Shown one piece after another: positions 17,632 through 30,000 of a DNA stretch of 64,000 bases. Source of the stretch: CAYVUV01 sp964455095 (lineage in GTDB: Bacteria; Desulfobacterota; Binatia; HRBIN30; CADEER01); the NCBI GenBank assembly GCA_964455095.1, contig CAYVUV010000052.1:1-64000 (forward strand), given 5' to 3'. Position 1 is the first letter of the stretch, and every line of letters starts with the position of its first letter. The notes beneath the pieces were generated by a model. That model had not been told where the DNA came from. It made no database searches and was given only the letters and a program-made list of their open reading frames with translations. Position numbers and translations under genes: made by a program.

Positions 17632-19329
17632 CTAGAAGAAGCGGATATCGAACGGCAGCAGGGTCCACACGCGCTCGCGGCAGACAAAGCGCAACCAGGG
17701 CAGGAAGGCGCCGAGGTCGGCCAGACGACCCTGGGTTGGCAGATTGAGGTCGAACGACACCTTCCAGAGCCGGCGCGGCTTGGGATGCCGCTCGACGGAC
17801 ACCGACTCGGCGAGCGGCACGCCGGCCAGGTTCTTGGCCGCGTCGAGGGCTTCTTCGAGACCGCCAAGCTCGTCGACGAGACCGCGCGTCCAGGCCTGGC
17901 GGCCAGTCCACACCCGGCCCTCTGCCACCGCCGCCACCGCGGCGTGGTTCAGGCGCCGGCCGGTCGCCACGCGGTCGAGGAAGAGGTCGTAGAAGCTTTC
18001 CGCCTCGGCCTGGATGCGCGCCCGCTCCGGTGCGCCGAGGGGTTCGTAGTCGGAATACATGGCCGCATGACGGCCCCGGCTGACCAGCTCCTTCACCACG
18101 CCCAGGCGGTCGTAGAGACCGCGCAGGTTGGCTTTGCCGGCGATGACGCCGATCGAGCCGGTGATGGTCCCGGCCTCGGCGAAGACCGGTGAGCCGGCGA
18201 CCGCGAGGTAGTACCCGCCCGAGGCGGCGACATCGCCACACGAGACGACGACCGGTTTCTTCTCCCGCGTCCGCACGAGCTCGCGCCACATCAGGTCCGA
18301 GGCCAGCCCCGAGCCGCCCGGACTGGCGACGCGCAGCACGATGGCGCGCACGTCCGCGCGCTCGCGCAGCTCCTTCAACGCGCTGGCCACTGACGCCGCG
18401 CCGACGGCGTGGGCGCCGCCGGGGCCCGGGATCGTCTCGCCGCTTTTGATGGTGCCGGTGACGTGCACGACGGCGAAAGCGCCGCGCGCGCTGCGCAGAA
18501 CCTGGCGCTGGATCTCGCGACCGCGCCGGCGCGCGTACGCGGTGCGGTCGATCACCGCCGCGCCGCCGCAGGCTTTGATCAGCTGGGTCTCCACTTCGTC
18601 GGCGTACGCCAGGCGATCGACCAGACGCGCCTCGGCCGCCTCGCGCGCCAGAAACGGGCCGCGATCGAACAGCTCGCGCACCGCGCCGGAGTCCAGCCCG
18701 CGGCCGGCGGAGACGCCGTCGACGAGCTGACCGTACAGATCGTCGACCAGGGCCTCCATCATCTCGCGGTGCGGCGCCGACATGTCGCGGCGGGTAAACG
18801 CTTCACCGGCCGACTTGTAGCGGCCCATCTGGACGACATCGGCCTGGATGCCGACCTTCTCCAGCGCGCCGAGGAAGAACACCGCTTCTGACGAGAGGCC
18901 GGTAATGTCGACCGTTGCCGCCGGCGTCAGGGTGATCTGGTCGGCCGCCGAAGCGAGATAGTAGGCACCGACCGGCGCGCTATCGAGGTGGACCCAGACG
19001 CGCTTACCTGCGGAGCGCAGCGCCTCGATGGAGCGCCGCAACCCCTGCAGACGCGCCCAGCTGGCGTGCGGGTCCTCGCAGCGGATCAGCACCCCCACCA
19101 GGCGCGGGTCCTCTCGCGCCCAGCGCAGCAGCGAGATCAGACTGAAGTAGTCGGTGGCGGGGCGGCGCAGGAGCCCGAGGACGCGCTGCTCGCTGCCTTC
19201 CTCGGACAGCTCACCGCTCAGATCGAGGCGCAGAATGCCGTAGGGCTGCCGGCGCCCGAACCGCGCCAGCACCCACTCCGACACACCGAGCAGGAACAGC
19301 GTCGCCCGCCGTGTTATCGCTCGCCACAC
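17632..19329 (-). CDS. sppA: Signal peptide peptidase SppA, 67K type
   Basis: A 565-residue membrane-anchored serine protease with two S49 domains. It should degrade cleaved signal peptides at the periplasmic face of the inner membrane. The general-base lysine is in RYKSAGEAF (K172) and the nucleophilic serine in GDVAASGGYYLA (S370), the two-domain arrangement known from E. coli SppA. A short hydrophobic N-terminus (LFLLGVSEWVLA) can serve as anchor. The start codon is GTG at 19329; no clear ribosome site is seen. Confidence 0.93.
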   Translation of the reverse strand: MWRAITRRATLFLLGVSEWVLARFGRRQPYGILRLDLSGELSEEGSEQRVLGLLRRPATDYFSLISLLRWAREDPRLVGVLIRCEDPHASWARLQGLRRSIEALRSAGKRVWVHLDSAPVGAYYLASAADQITLTPAATVDITGLSSEAVFFLGALEKVGIQADVVQMGRYKSAGEAFTRRDMSAPHREMMEALVDDLYGQLVDGVSAGRGLDSGAVRELFDRGPFLAREAAEARLVDRLAYADEVETQLIKACGGAAVIDRTAYARRRGREIQRQVLRSARGAFAVVHVTGTIKSGETIPGPGGAHAVGAASVASALKELRERADVRAIVLRVASPGGSGLASDLMWRELVRTREKKPVVVSCGDVAASGGYYLAVAGSPVFAEAGTITGSIGVIAGKANLRGLYDRLGVVKELVSRGRHAAMYSDYEPLGAPERARIQAEAESFYDLFLDRVATGRRLNHAAVAAVAEGRVWTGRQAWTRGLVDELGGLEEALDAAKNLAGVPLAESVSVERHPKPRRLWKVSFDLNLPTQGRLADLGAFLPWLRFVCRERVWTLLPFDIRFF

Positions 19330-19393
19330 GGGCGTACTCTAAGCCGCTCGTCTCGCCGCGCGCAAGAAACCGCGCGGCCCGCTCGGGCGCCGC

Positions 19394-19804
19394 TCAGCTG
19401 GCCTGAGCCGTCTGCTCGCCCGCGACGACGCGGCGCACCGGCGTTTGGGCCACGATGCGCGGGCGCCGCTGCCCACCGAGCTGGCGCTCCTGCCACTCGC
19501 GCAACCCGCGGCGCAGATACTCGGCGTTCAAGTTGAGGATGTCGCAGATGCTGACGAACGAAAAGGGCCACTCGCGATCGTCCGACACGATCCACACCTC
19601 GGCATCGTCGAACAGCTGCTGCGCCTTGTGGTCGCGCGCGAACAGGTGCTTCTGGTAGCAATCGATCGCATCTTCGAGAATGGCCACGATCAACCGGTAT
19701 TCCGGCTCGCGCGGCACGCGTTTGCGCATGCTGGCGAAGTACTGCGTCGGCAGCAGGACGTCCGGCTGAAAGAGCTGGCCTTCACCCATCGTATGGTCAC
19801 GCAT
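19394..19804 (-). CDS. Conserved hypothetical protein (136 aa)
   Basis: A soluble protein with no signal or membrane segment. The core (residues ~25-105) contains YRLIVAILEDAIDCYQKHLFA, a VWIVSDDREWPFSFVSICDIL segment and LNAEYLRRGLREWQ. This pattern is one I recognise from many deltaproteobacterial genomes but which has no assigned function. The C-terminus is arginine-rich. ATG at 19804 was preferred because GGTGGAG lies about ten bases upstream; GTG at 19819 and ATG at 19789 are alternatives. It sits between the A-type Fe-S carrier and sppA. Confidence 0.75.
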   Translation of the reverse strand: MRDHTMGEGQLFQPDVLLPTQYFASMRKRVPREPEYRLIVAILEDAIDCYQKHLFARDHKAQQLFDDAEVWIVSDDREWPFSFVSICDILNLNAEYLRRGLREWQERQLGGQRRPRIVAQTPVRRVVAGEQTAQAS

Positions 19805-19946
19805 ATCGTACCGCTCCACCTATCACGACGGCTTAGACGGCCGTCCTTTGGGCATATTCACCAGCCCGAACCGCGATTTCGCGCCCGTCCGATCGGGGCT
19901 GCGTGCCGGGTTTCGACGCATTGCGTCAGCCCCCCGGCCGGGCCGT

Positions 19947-20264
19947 TCAAATGCTGAAGGAGGCGCCGCACCCGCAGGTGCGCTTGACGTTGGGATTGTG
20001 CAGATTGAAGCCCGTGGCCATCAGACCGTCGGCGTAGTCGAGCTCGGTGCCGTTCAGGTAGAGAAAGCTCTTGCGGTCGACGACTACCTTGGCTCCGTCG
20101 CGCTCGAAAACCTTGTCACCCGTGCGCGGTTCGTCGAGGTCCATTTTGTACGTCAGGCCCGAACAGCCCCCGCCGACCACCTTGACGCGCAGCCCCTTGG
20201 CGGGATTTTCACCCACCAGGCTCTGAATCTTCAGCACGGCGTTGTCAGTTAACGTAATGGCCAT
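19947..20264 (-). CDS. A-type iron-sulfur cluster carrier (IscA/ErpA family)
   Basis: A 105-residue protein with the three conserved cysteines of A-type carriers: one in VGGGCSGLTYKM (about residue 34) and the CGCG pair in RTCGCGASFSI at the C-terminus. These proteins receive or deliver Fe-S clusters to apo-enzymes. It lies 102 bases downstream of a cysteine desulfurase gene on the same strand. The pair forms a small assembly module, without visible IscU, HscA or ferredoxin genes. Confidence 0.94.
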   Translation of the reverse strand: MAITLTDNAVLKIQSLVGENPAKGLRVKVVGGGCSGLTYKMDLDEPRTGDKVFERDGAKVVVDRKSFLYLNGTELDYADGLMATGFNLHNPNVKRTCGCGASFSI

Positions 20265-20366
20265 GGCGCTCAATACTCTTAGCGATTCCGCCGCCACGAC
20301 GCGAGGGGGGGCGACACCGATGCCATCGATTCTTGCCACCAGAAGCAGTCGCACGCGGCTAACTAC

Positions 20367-21560
20367 CTAACAAATCACGGCCTTTTTGCGCCCAGCCCAT
20401 TCGGACGAGAGCTGGCGCAAACGCCCGACCTCGTGCACGACGCGTTCGATGACGTAGTCGATTTCCGCCTCGGTGTTGGACCGCCCGAGGCCGAAGCGGA
20501 CCGACGACTGGGCGAGATCGTCGCCGAGACCCAGGGCGCGCAGGACATGCGAGGGAGCGAGGGTGGCCGACGTGCAGGCCGACCCCGACGAGAGCGCGAC
20601 GTCGGGCAGCGCCGCCAGCAGCGCCTCGGCGTCGACGCAGGCGAAGCTGGCGTTGAGGTTCCCGGCCAGACGCTCGGTCGGGTGACCGCTCAAGGATACG
20701 CCCTCCAGCCGGGCACGGAGCCCGCCCCAGAGTCGCTCGCGCAAGGTCAGGATACGGGCTTGCTCGGCCGCCATCTCGGCCGCCGCGATCTCGCAGGCGC
20801 GGCCGAAGCCGACGATGCCCGGTACGTTGAGGGTCCCCGAGCGCATGCCGCGCTCGTGCCCACCGCCGTGCATCTGCGGGCTGAGGCGCACCCGCGGCGC
20901 CCGCGCGCGGACGTAGAGCGCGCCACAGCCTTTGGGGCCGTGCATCTTGTGGGCGGTAAACGACAGCAGATCGACCTCCGCCGCGCCGACGTCGAGCAGC
21001 AGCCGGCCGACGCCCTGGGTGGCATCGCAGTGGAACAGTACCTCGTGGGACTTGGCGATGCGCCCAATGGCGGCGATCGGGTGAATCGTGCCGATCTCAT
21101 TGTTGGCGTGCATGATCGAGATCAGCACCGTGCGCGGCGTGATCGCCCGGCGCACGGCGTCCGGGTCGACTACCCCGAATTCGTCGACCGGCAGATACGT
21201 CACCGTCGCCAGGCCGGCGCGCTCCAGCGCCCGGCAGGGATCGAGCACGGCGTTGTGCTCGGTAACGCACGTGATGACGTGATCGCCCTTGCCGCGGTTA
21301 AACTCGACCACGCCCTTGATGGCCAGGTTGTCCGACTCGGTCGCGCCGCTGGTGAAGACGATCTCCTTCGGCTTGGCGCCGATCACGGCCGCCACCTGCG
21401 CGCGGGCGCGGTCGACAGCCTCTTCGGCCTCCCAGCCGAAGGGGTGCGTACGGCTGGCCGCATTGCCGAACTTCTCGCTGAAATAGGGCAGCATGGCCTC
21501 GAGCACGCGCGGGTCGACCGGCGTCGTGGCGTGGTGGTCCATGTAGATGACGCGCCCCAT
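20367..21560 (-). CDS. Cysteine desulfurase (NifS/IscS family)
   Basis: A 397-residue PLP enzyme that mobilises sulfur from cysteine. It has the N-terminal YMDHHATTPVDPRV, the PLP-contact TSGATESDNLAIKG, the Schiff-base lysine in SFTAHKMHGPKG, and the active-site cysteine in SSGSACTSATLAPSHV, of the IscS/NifS (group I) type. ATG at 21560 gives the standard N-terminus. The frame stays open upstream through the uvrA antisense region, which I reject as coding. It probably supplies sulfur to the A-type carrier downstream. Confidence 0.95.
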   Translation of the reverse strand: MGRVIYMDHHATTPVDPRVLEAMLPYFSEKFGNAASRTHPFGWEAEEAVDRARAQVAAVIGAKPKEIVFTSGATESDNLAIKGVVEFNRGKGDHVITCVTEHNAVLDPCRALERAGLATVTYLPVDEFGVVDPDAVRRAITPRTVLISIMHANNEIGTIHPIAAIGRIAKSHEVLFHCDATQGVGRLLLDVGAAEVDLLSFTAHKMHGPKGCGALYVRARAPRVRLSPQMHGGGHERGMRSGTLNVPGIVGFGRACEIAAAEMAAEQARILTLRERLWGGLRARLEGVSLSGHPTERLAGNLNASFACVDAEALLAALPDVALSSGSACTSATLAPSHVLRALGLGDDLAQSSVRFGLGRSNTEAEIDYVIERVVHEVGRLRQLSSEWAGRKKAVIC

Positions 21561-21640
21561 GCGCTGCACTTTACACGGCTCCGCCCGCCGCTGGCGAGAG
21601 GGACGCGGCGCTTTAAGCCGCCAGGCCCGGAACGCCGCGC

Positions 21641-24490
<2,850 letters not shown>

Positions 24491-24537
24491 CGCCGACGAC
24501 TCTGAGAAGACGCCGCCGGCAAGTCAAGGGACCGGTT

Positions 24538-24762
24538 CTAGAGCTGCTCGCCTTTGAAGCTGCCGGTCAACACCACGCGTCCGGAGTTGACCAGGCTGGT
24601 GACGACCTCGACCAGCTCGCCCGCCGAACCGCAGCGCGGCTGCACCAGGCGGATGAGGTCGAACAGCGTCGAGCGCTGCGGCAGTCCACGTCCAACCGAC
24701 CGGCGGCGTTGCAACCTGTTTGCCGTCGGTCGTCCCTGTTGAGTCTTGCGCAGCATCGTCAT
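24538..24762 (-). CDS. Small conserved protein with C-terminal LVNSGRVVLTGSF motif
   Basis: A 74-residue protein with a basic, probably flexible N-terminus and a compact C-terminal part, IRLVQPRCGSAGELVEVVTSL then VNSGRVVLTGSFKGEQL. I have seen this closing motif in other small proteins of deltaproteobacterial genomes, with no assigned function. An AGAGGCGA ribosome-like site precedes the ATG at 24762. It lies 47 bases upstream of uvrA on the same strand. A DNA-binding winged-helix-like fold is possible but only a guess. Confidence 0.55.
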   Translation of the reverse strand: MTMLRKTQQGRPTANRLQRRRSVGRGLPQRSTLFDLIRLVQPRCGSAGELVEVVTSLVNSGRVVLTGSFKGEQL

Positions 24763-24993
24763 TCGCCTCTGTTGGAAGTGAAGAGCATGGGCTGTGCCAC
24801 ATCCAAGCGTTCGCCAACCCTACGTGGTGTGACACCTGCCCAGCGCGTGGTCTTGTAAGAGCTTCCACCACGGCGCCGCTTGCCCCGGGAGCGTCAGATC
24901 CGTGACATGGGCTCCTCGCCAGCCCTCTCCGAGCATTCGATGCCGCGCCGCAGTTGAGGTTTCTCGCCGCAACTGGAACATTGGGCCCCTGCG

Positions 24994-25899
24994 ATGCGCT
25001 TTGGTTTGACGACGCCGATCGTGACGCTGGTGCCGCGCGCGCACGCCGCGTGGGAAGCCGAAGCGGGGCCGGTCGAGCTGCGGCGCATCGCGCAGGTGGC
25101 GGACCAGCTCGGATACGACCACCTGACCTGCAGTGAGCATGTCGGCATTCCCAGTGCGGTCGCCGCCGTGCGCGGCGGCCGCTACTACGAGCCGGCCGGA
25201 ACGCTCGGCTTCGTCGCGGCCATCACCGAGCGCATTCGGCTGCTGACGCACGTGATCGTGCTGCCCTACCATCACCCCCTCGAGGTGGCGAAGCGCTACG
25301 GCACGCTCGACAGGCTGTCGAACGGGCGGGTGATCCTCGGCGTCGGCGTGGGCAGCTTGCAGCCGGAGTTCGAGGTGCTCGGGGTTGATTTCGCCGGCCG
25401 CGGGGCGCGCTACGAAGACGCCCTGCGCGCCCTGCGCGCCGCGCTTGGACAGCGGCAGCCCACCTACCGCGGCACGCACTACGAATTCTCCGACTTCCTC
25501 GTCGATCCCTGCGCCGTGCAGCCACACTTGCCGATCTGGATCGGTGGCCGTTCGCCGCGCTCGCTGCGCCGCGCACTCGAGCTCGCGGAGGGGTGGGACC
25601 CTTTCGGCCTCGACGCGGCACAACTCGGCGTGCTGCTCGAACGCGCGCGCGACTGGCCCGCCTGGCAGCAACGCGCCGGTTCGTTCGACATCGTCCTCAG
25701 CCCCGACGCGCCGGTGGCCCTTGATCAGCCCGCCGAAATCGCACAGGCGCAGGCGATGGCCACCGACTACGCTCGCCTCGGCGCCACCGCGATGAACCTG
25801 CGCTTCCGCCATCGCAGCCTGGCGCACTACCTCGAGCTGCTCGAGCGCTTCGCGCGCGAAGTCATGCCCGCCGTCAGCGGCGCGCCGCCTCGGAACTGA
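24994..25899 (+). CDS. LLM-class F420-dependent-type oxidoreductase
   Basis: A 301-residue bacterial luciferase-like TIM-barrel protein. It begins MRFGLTTPIVTL and has DHLTCSEHVGIP, TERIRLLTHVIVLPYHHPLEVAK and GRVILGVGVGSLQPEFEVLG, matching the group usually annotated as F420-dependent (TIGR03619-like). Such enzymes use F420 or FMN, and the cofactor cannot be told from sequence alone. No F420 biosynthesis gene is in the window. It stands alone on the plus strand, with 231 bases of gene-free sequence upstream containing no obvious promoter. Confidence 0.88.
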   Translation: MRFGLTTPIVTLVPRAHAAWEAEAGPVELRRIAQVADQLGYDHLTCSEHVGIPSAVAAVRGGRYYEPAGTLGFVAAITERIRLLTHVIVLPYHHPLEVAKRYGTLDRLSNGRVILGVGVGSLQPEFEVLGVDFAGRGARYEDALRALRAALGQRQPTYRGTHYEFSDFLVDPCAVQPHLPIWIGGRSPRSLRRALELAEGWDPFGLDAAQLGVLLERARDWPAWQQRAGSFDIVLSPDAPVALDQPAEIAQAQAMATDYARLGATAMNLRFRHRSLAHYLELLERFAREVMPAVSGAPPRN

Positions 25900-26033
25900 T
25901 TCCCGGGAGTCGCATGCCGCCAGCTATGCGCATTGCACGGCCAGGCGTCGAATAGTCGCCACCAGGGAAAAACCCTGACATTTTCTGCGGCCTTCCGCAT
26001 CCAGTCCGATGCGGTGGGTGGAACGGAAGCACG

Positions 26034-26048
26034 TGGCGTAGGATTTGC
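26034..26048 (+). promoter_or_regulatory. Candidate sigma-54-type -24/-12 promoter
   Basis: The sequence TGGCGTAGGATTTGC has TGGC and TTGC elements at exactly the sigma-54 spacing. It lies about 115 bases upstream of the chosen start of the Hpt-like gene. The consensus bases after TGGC (ACG) are only partly matched. No enhancer-binding protein is encoded nearby, and such a short match can arise by chance in GC-rich DNA. Confidence 0.3.
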
Positions 26049-26163
26049 CCTTCTGGACCGCGCCACGGAGGACCCGCCGGGTGCCTCGCGCGGCAGTGAG
26101 AAACGGGGAAATGCATCAGCGGCGCGCCAGAACGGATTCGGGTCCGACCCCTCGGGCGGGCGC

Positions 26164-27090
26164 ATGACCGAACGCATGGAGACCGGAGCGCACGGCGCCA
26201 CGCGTGCCGAGTTGCTGGCGTTGACCTCAGCACTGCGCTGCAATCTGGAGGAGCTCGAAGCCGACCGATCCAACGCGACGGCCCGGGCGGGGGTCGGCGC
26301 CGCCGGACGCGGCCTGACCGACGCAGCGGCGCGGCACGGCATCGAGCCGCTCTGCCAATCCAGCCAGGCGTTGGCCGAGCTCAGCGGGCTTGGCCGCTGT
26401 CTCGACGCCATCGATGCGGCTGCGGCGCGCGGCGTCGTCGGTTCCCTCCTCGACGCGGTCGGCATCCTCGAACAGTCACTCGAAGCCGCCCTGGCGGCCG
26501 CACCGCCGCAGCGCCTGCAAGGACTCACCGCGACCTTCACCGAAACGTGGCCGCGTCTTGCAGTGAGCGCCGTGGCGATCGACCGGTTGATCGCATCGAC
26601 GCAGCGCGACTACTCCGGGGCCGAGCCGACCCCGCTCATCGCAGGTGACGAGCCCGCCGCCGACGAGCTGGAGATCGAGCGGGAGTCGGTCGCCGTCGCG
26701 CCGGAGAGCGAGTTCCTCGATGCCTTCATCGCCGAAGCGGCCGAGAGCTTCGAGCGCTGCGAAGATGCGCTGTTGGCCCTCGAGCAGAACCCCAGCGATA
26801 GCCGCCTGCTGGCGGCATTCGCGGACGAGTTGCACACCATCCGCGACGCCGCCACGGTGGTCGGCTTGTCGGCGGCCACCGTTCAACTCGACGCTGCCAC
26901 GGCCTTGGTCTCGGCCGTCCAGAGCGGCTCCGCCGCCGTCGACGACACGGCCCTGGTCGACTTTCTGCTCCGGCTGATCGATTCCGTCAAAGGCCTGATC
27001 GACCAGGCGTGCGGAGATGGCGATTCCACCCTGTCGATCATCGTCGATGTCGATGCCGAGATCGCGGCGCTCTGCGAGGCAGCGCGCTGA
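26164..27090 (+). CDS. Degenerate Hpt-domain protein
   Basis: A 308-residue, acidic, helical protein without signal or membrane segment. Residues ~181-255 read ESEFLDAFIAEAAESFERCE, DALLALEQNPSDSRLLAAF, ADELHTIRDAATVVGLSAATV, which follows the Hpt layout of CheA-type proteins. H224 occupies the phosphorylation position, but the usual following Lys-Gly is Arg-Asp (HTIRDAA instead of HTLKGSA). The N-terminal half is another helical bundle, possibly a further diverged Hpt unit. The start was placed at 26164 although the frame is open upstream. Its stop is one base before the start of the pseudokinase gene, so the two are almost certainly translated together. No histidine kinase or response regulator lies nearby. 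Confidence 0.6.
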   Translation: MTERMETGAHGATRAELLALTSALRCNLEELEADRSNATARAGVGAAGRGLTDAAARHGIEPLCQSSQALAELSGLGRCLDAIDAAAARGVVGSLLDAVGILEQSLEAALAAAPPQRLQGLTATFTETWPRLAVSAVAIDRLIASTQRDYSGAEPTPLIAGDEPAADELEIERESVAVAPESEFLDAFIAEAAESFERCEDALLALEQNPSDSRLLAAFADELHTIRDAATVVGLSAATVQLDAATALVSAVQSGSAAVDDTALVDFLLRLIDSVKGLIDQACGDGDSTLSIIVDVDAEIAALCEAAR

Positions 27091-27091
27091 G

Positions 27092-30000
27092 ATGAACTGG
27101 GCGGACAAATGGCGCGCACTGACCGCCGAGACCGCCAAACAGGGCGCCGCCAAGCTCAGCCGCGCCGTGCCGCCCGGCAGTCAGCTCGAGAAGCTGCTGC
27201 GTCGCATCGTGCCCGAGGACGGCGCCGATCTCGACGACGCTCTGCGCGCGCGCGCCGAGCGCTTCGTACCGCGCCGGGCGGAAGTTGATCCGCCCTCGCA
27301 CGGCTGGCCGCCGAGCGCTGCGGCGCGTATCAGCACACCGAACGCCCTGCCGAGCATCGCCGCGCGGCGCTCGGACCTGGATGTCGCGCTGCCAGCGGCC
27401 GACACGTGGCCGCCCTGGCGCCGCGACGGCGGGGCCGCAGCCGCCGTCGCGCTGGCCCCGCGCCCGCTCTGGCAGGCCGACCCGGCGCTCGAGCCGCCCG
27501 TGCTCGCCCCCGGCACGTGCCTCGGCCAGCGCTACGAAGTGAAGCGCGTGCTGGCGCGCGGCGAGCGACTCACCACCTGTCTGGCCCGCCATCTGCCGTG
27601 GCAGGTCGACGTGGTGTTGAAAGTCCCCACCGCCGTGCTCGACCGGACGCCGATGCTGCAGGCGATGGTCGACGACGCCGAGCGCTGGACCGGGCTCGGT
27701 TTCCATCCCCACATCGCCTATTGCCACCACGTCGACGTCCCCGACGGCCTGCCGCTGTTCGTCGTCGAGCACCTCGACGGCGGCAATTTGCGCCCCTGGA
27801 TCACTGACGGGCGCAGCGCCAACTTGCGTCTGGGCCTCAACCTCGCCGTCCAGATCTGTCACGGTCTGGAACACGCGCACACCGACGGCTTCTGGCACGG
27901 AGCGCTAACGCCGGAGAACCTGTTGCTCACCGCCGACGGCCAGCTGCGCCTGACCGATCTCGGCGTTGCCGCGCGCGCCGCGGCCGCCGGCCAGCGCCGC
28001 CGCACCGCGGAGGCCTACGTCGCGCCCGAGCAGTGGGTCGATGCGGCAGTGGTTGACGGCCGCACCGACATCTTCGCACTCGGCGTCTGTCTCTACGAGA
28101 TGTTCTGCGGCGGCCGTCCCTACGAAGTGGCGCGCGGCCCGCGGCGCGAGGCACCGGAGGCGCGCCGAGCGCCGGGCACCGTAGCGCTGCCGGCCGGGCT
28201 CGCGGCGCTGCTCAGGCGCTGCGTCGATTGGGACCCCGAACGCCGCCCCACCGCCGTCGCCGAAGTGCGCGAGGCACTCTGCGCCGCGCATGTCGAGCTG
28301 TTCGGCCGGCCCAGCCCGTTCGCCTCGATGCCCGTGCCCACGTGGGAGGCGGACGGCTGGAACAACCGCGCGCTCGCCGCGCTCGTGCTCGGCGACGAAG
28401 TCGCCGCCGACGCGGCGTGGGACAATGCGCTCAGCGCCGACCCGCGCCACCTGCTGGCGACGTACAACGCCGGACTGACGCGCTGGCGACGCGGCGATCT
28501 GCCCGACTCCGTCGTGGTGCGGCGGCTCGAGCAGCTGGCCGCGGGGCGCGGCGCCGACTGGTGTGCCGCCTATGCCCTGGGCGTCGTGCAGCTCGAGCGC
28601 GGCGAAGTCGCCGCCGGCCGCGCCCTGCTCAGCGATGCGCGGGCCCTGGCGCCCGACGTCGCCGCGATCGGCGAGGCACTCGCGCTGGTCGATGCCGACG
28701 GTGCCGGGGCCGGCACCCTGCGCCAGCTCAGCGGCCATCGCGGCTTCGTCTCCTCCGTCTGCCTGCTACCCGACGGCCGTTCGATCCTCTCCGCCAGCGA
28801 CGACCACACACTGTGCCTGTGGGATGCGACCAGTGGGCGCGCGGTGCGAACTTTCGACGGCCACGCACAGCGTGTCACGGCCGTGAGTACGACCGCCGAC
28901 GGCGCCTGGGCGCTCTCGGGCAGCGACGACTTCTCGCTCAAGCTCTGGGAAGTGAAGACCGGCCGCTGCGTGAAAACGATCAACACGCCCGGCACCGTAT
29001 TCTCCGTCGCCCTCAGCGCTGACGGCACCCGCGCGCTGTGGGCCTGCAGCGGCAGCGACAACTTCCTCGGCGTCGACAACACGCTGCTGCAGGTCTGGGA
29101 CCTCGAGCGTGATCGCCGCCTGGGGGTGTTCGAAGGTCATCGCAATGCGGCCAAGAGCGTGGCCCTCAGCGCCGACGGCCGCTGGGCCGTGTCCGGCGGC
29201 GACGACCAGACCGTGCGCGTCTGGGACGCCACCACCGGCGCCTGCCGGCGCGTGCTCGAAGGGCACGAACACTACGTCGCCACCGTGTGTGTCAGCGCGG
29301 ACGGACAGCGTGCGCTGTCGGGCAGCTGGGATCAGACGATGCGCCTGTGGGACACCGCGACCGGGCGCTGTCTGCGCATCTTTCGCGGCGCCAGCGCCAT
29401 CGTCACCTCGGTCTGTCTGAGCGCCGACGGGCGCCTAGCGGTGTCGGGCTCGTGGGACGGTACCGTGCGCATCTGGGAGATCGACACCGGCCGCTGCGTC
29501 CGCACCTTCGAGGGCCACACGCGCATGGTCACCGGCGTGGCGCTGAGCGGCGACGGCCGCACGGCGGTGTCGGCGAGTTGGGATCAGAGCGTGCGCGTCT
29601 GGGCGGTGCCTCAAGCCCACGAGCGCGCCGGCACCCTGCAGCTCTCGCAGCGCGAACCGTATGCGCGCCTGCCGTCGCCCGATCCCGATGCGGCGGAGCT
29701 GCTCGAAGCCGCCGAGCGCGCGTGGCAGGGGCAACGGCTCGACACGGCGCTTATCGCGCTGCGTCGCGCCCGCGCGAGCGACGAGGGCAGCGCGGCAGCG
29801 GGCATCGCGCGCCTGTGGCGCGCGCTTGCCGGGGTGTGCATCCGCACCCGCCTGCTCGGCGCCCACCCGTCCGGCACGTTGGCAACGCGCGCGCCAGTCA
29901 ACGCCGTGCGGCTCGGCCCCAACGGCGGCCGCGCGCTTGCCGCCAGCGCGACCGGCAGCGTGCAGCTGTGGGACACCGCGCTCGAACGCTGCGCGCGCAC

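Noticed and set aside
24820..25827. A 335-residue minus-strand frame opposite the LLM oxidoreductase
   Set aside because: No recognisable motif, and the plus strand encodes an unambiguous LLM protein.
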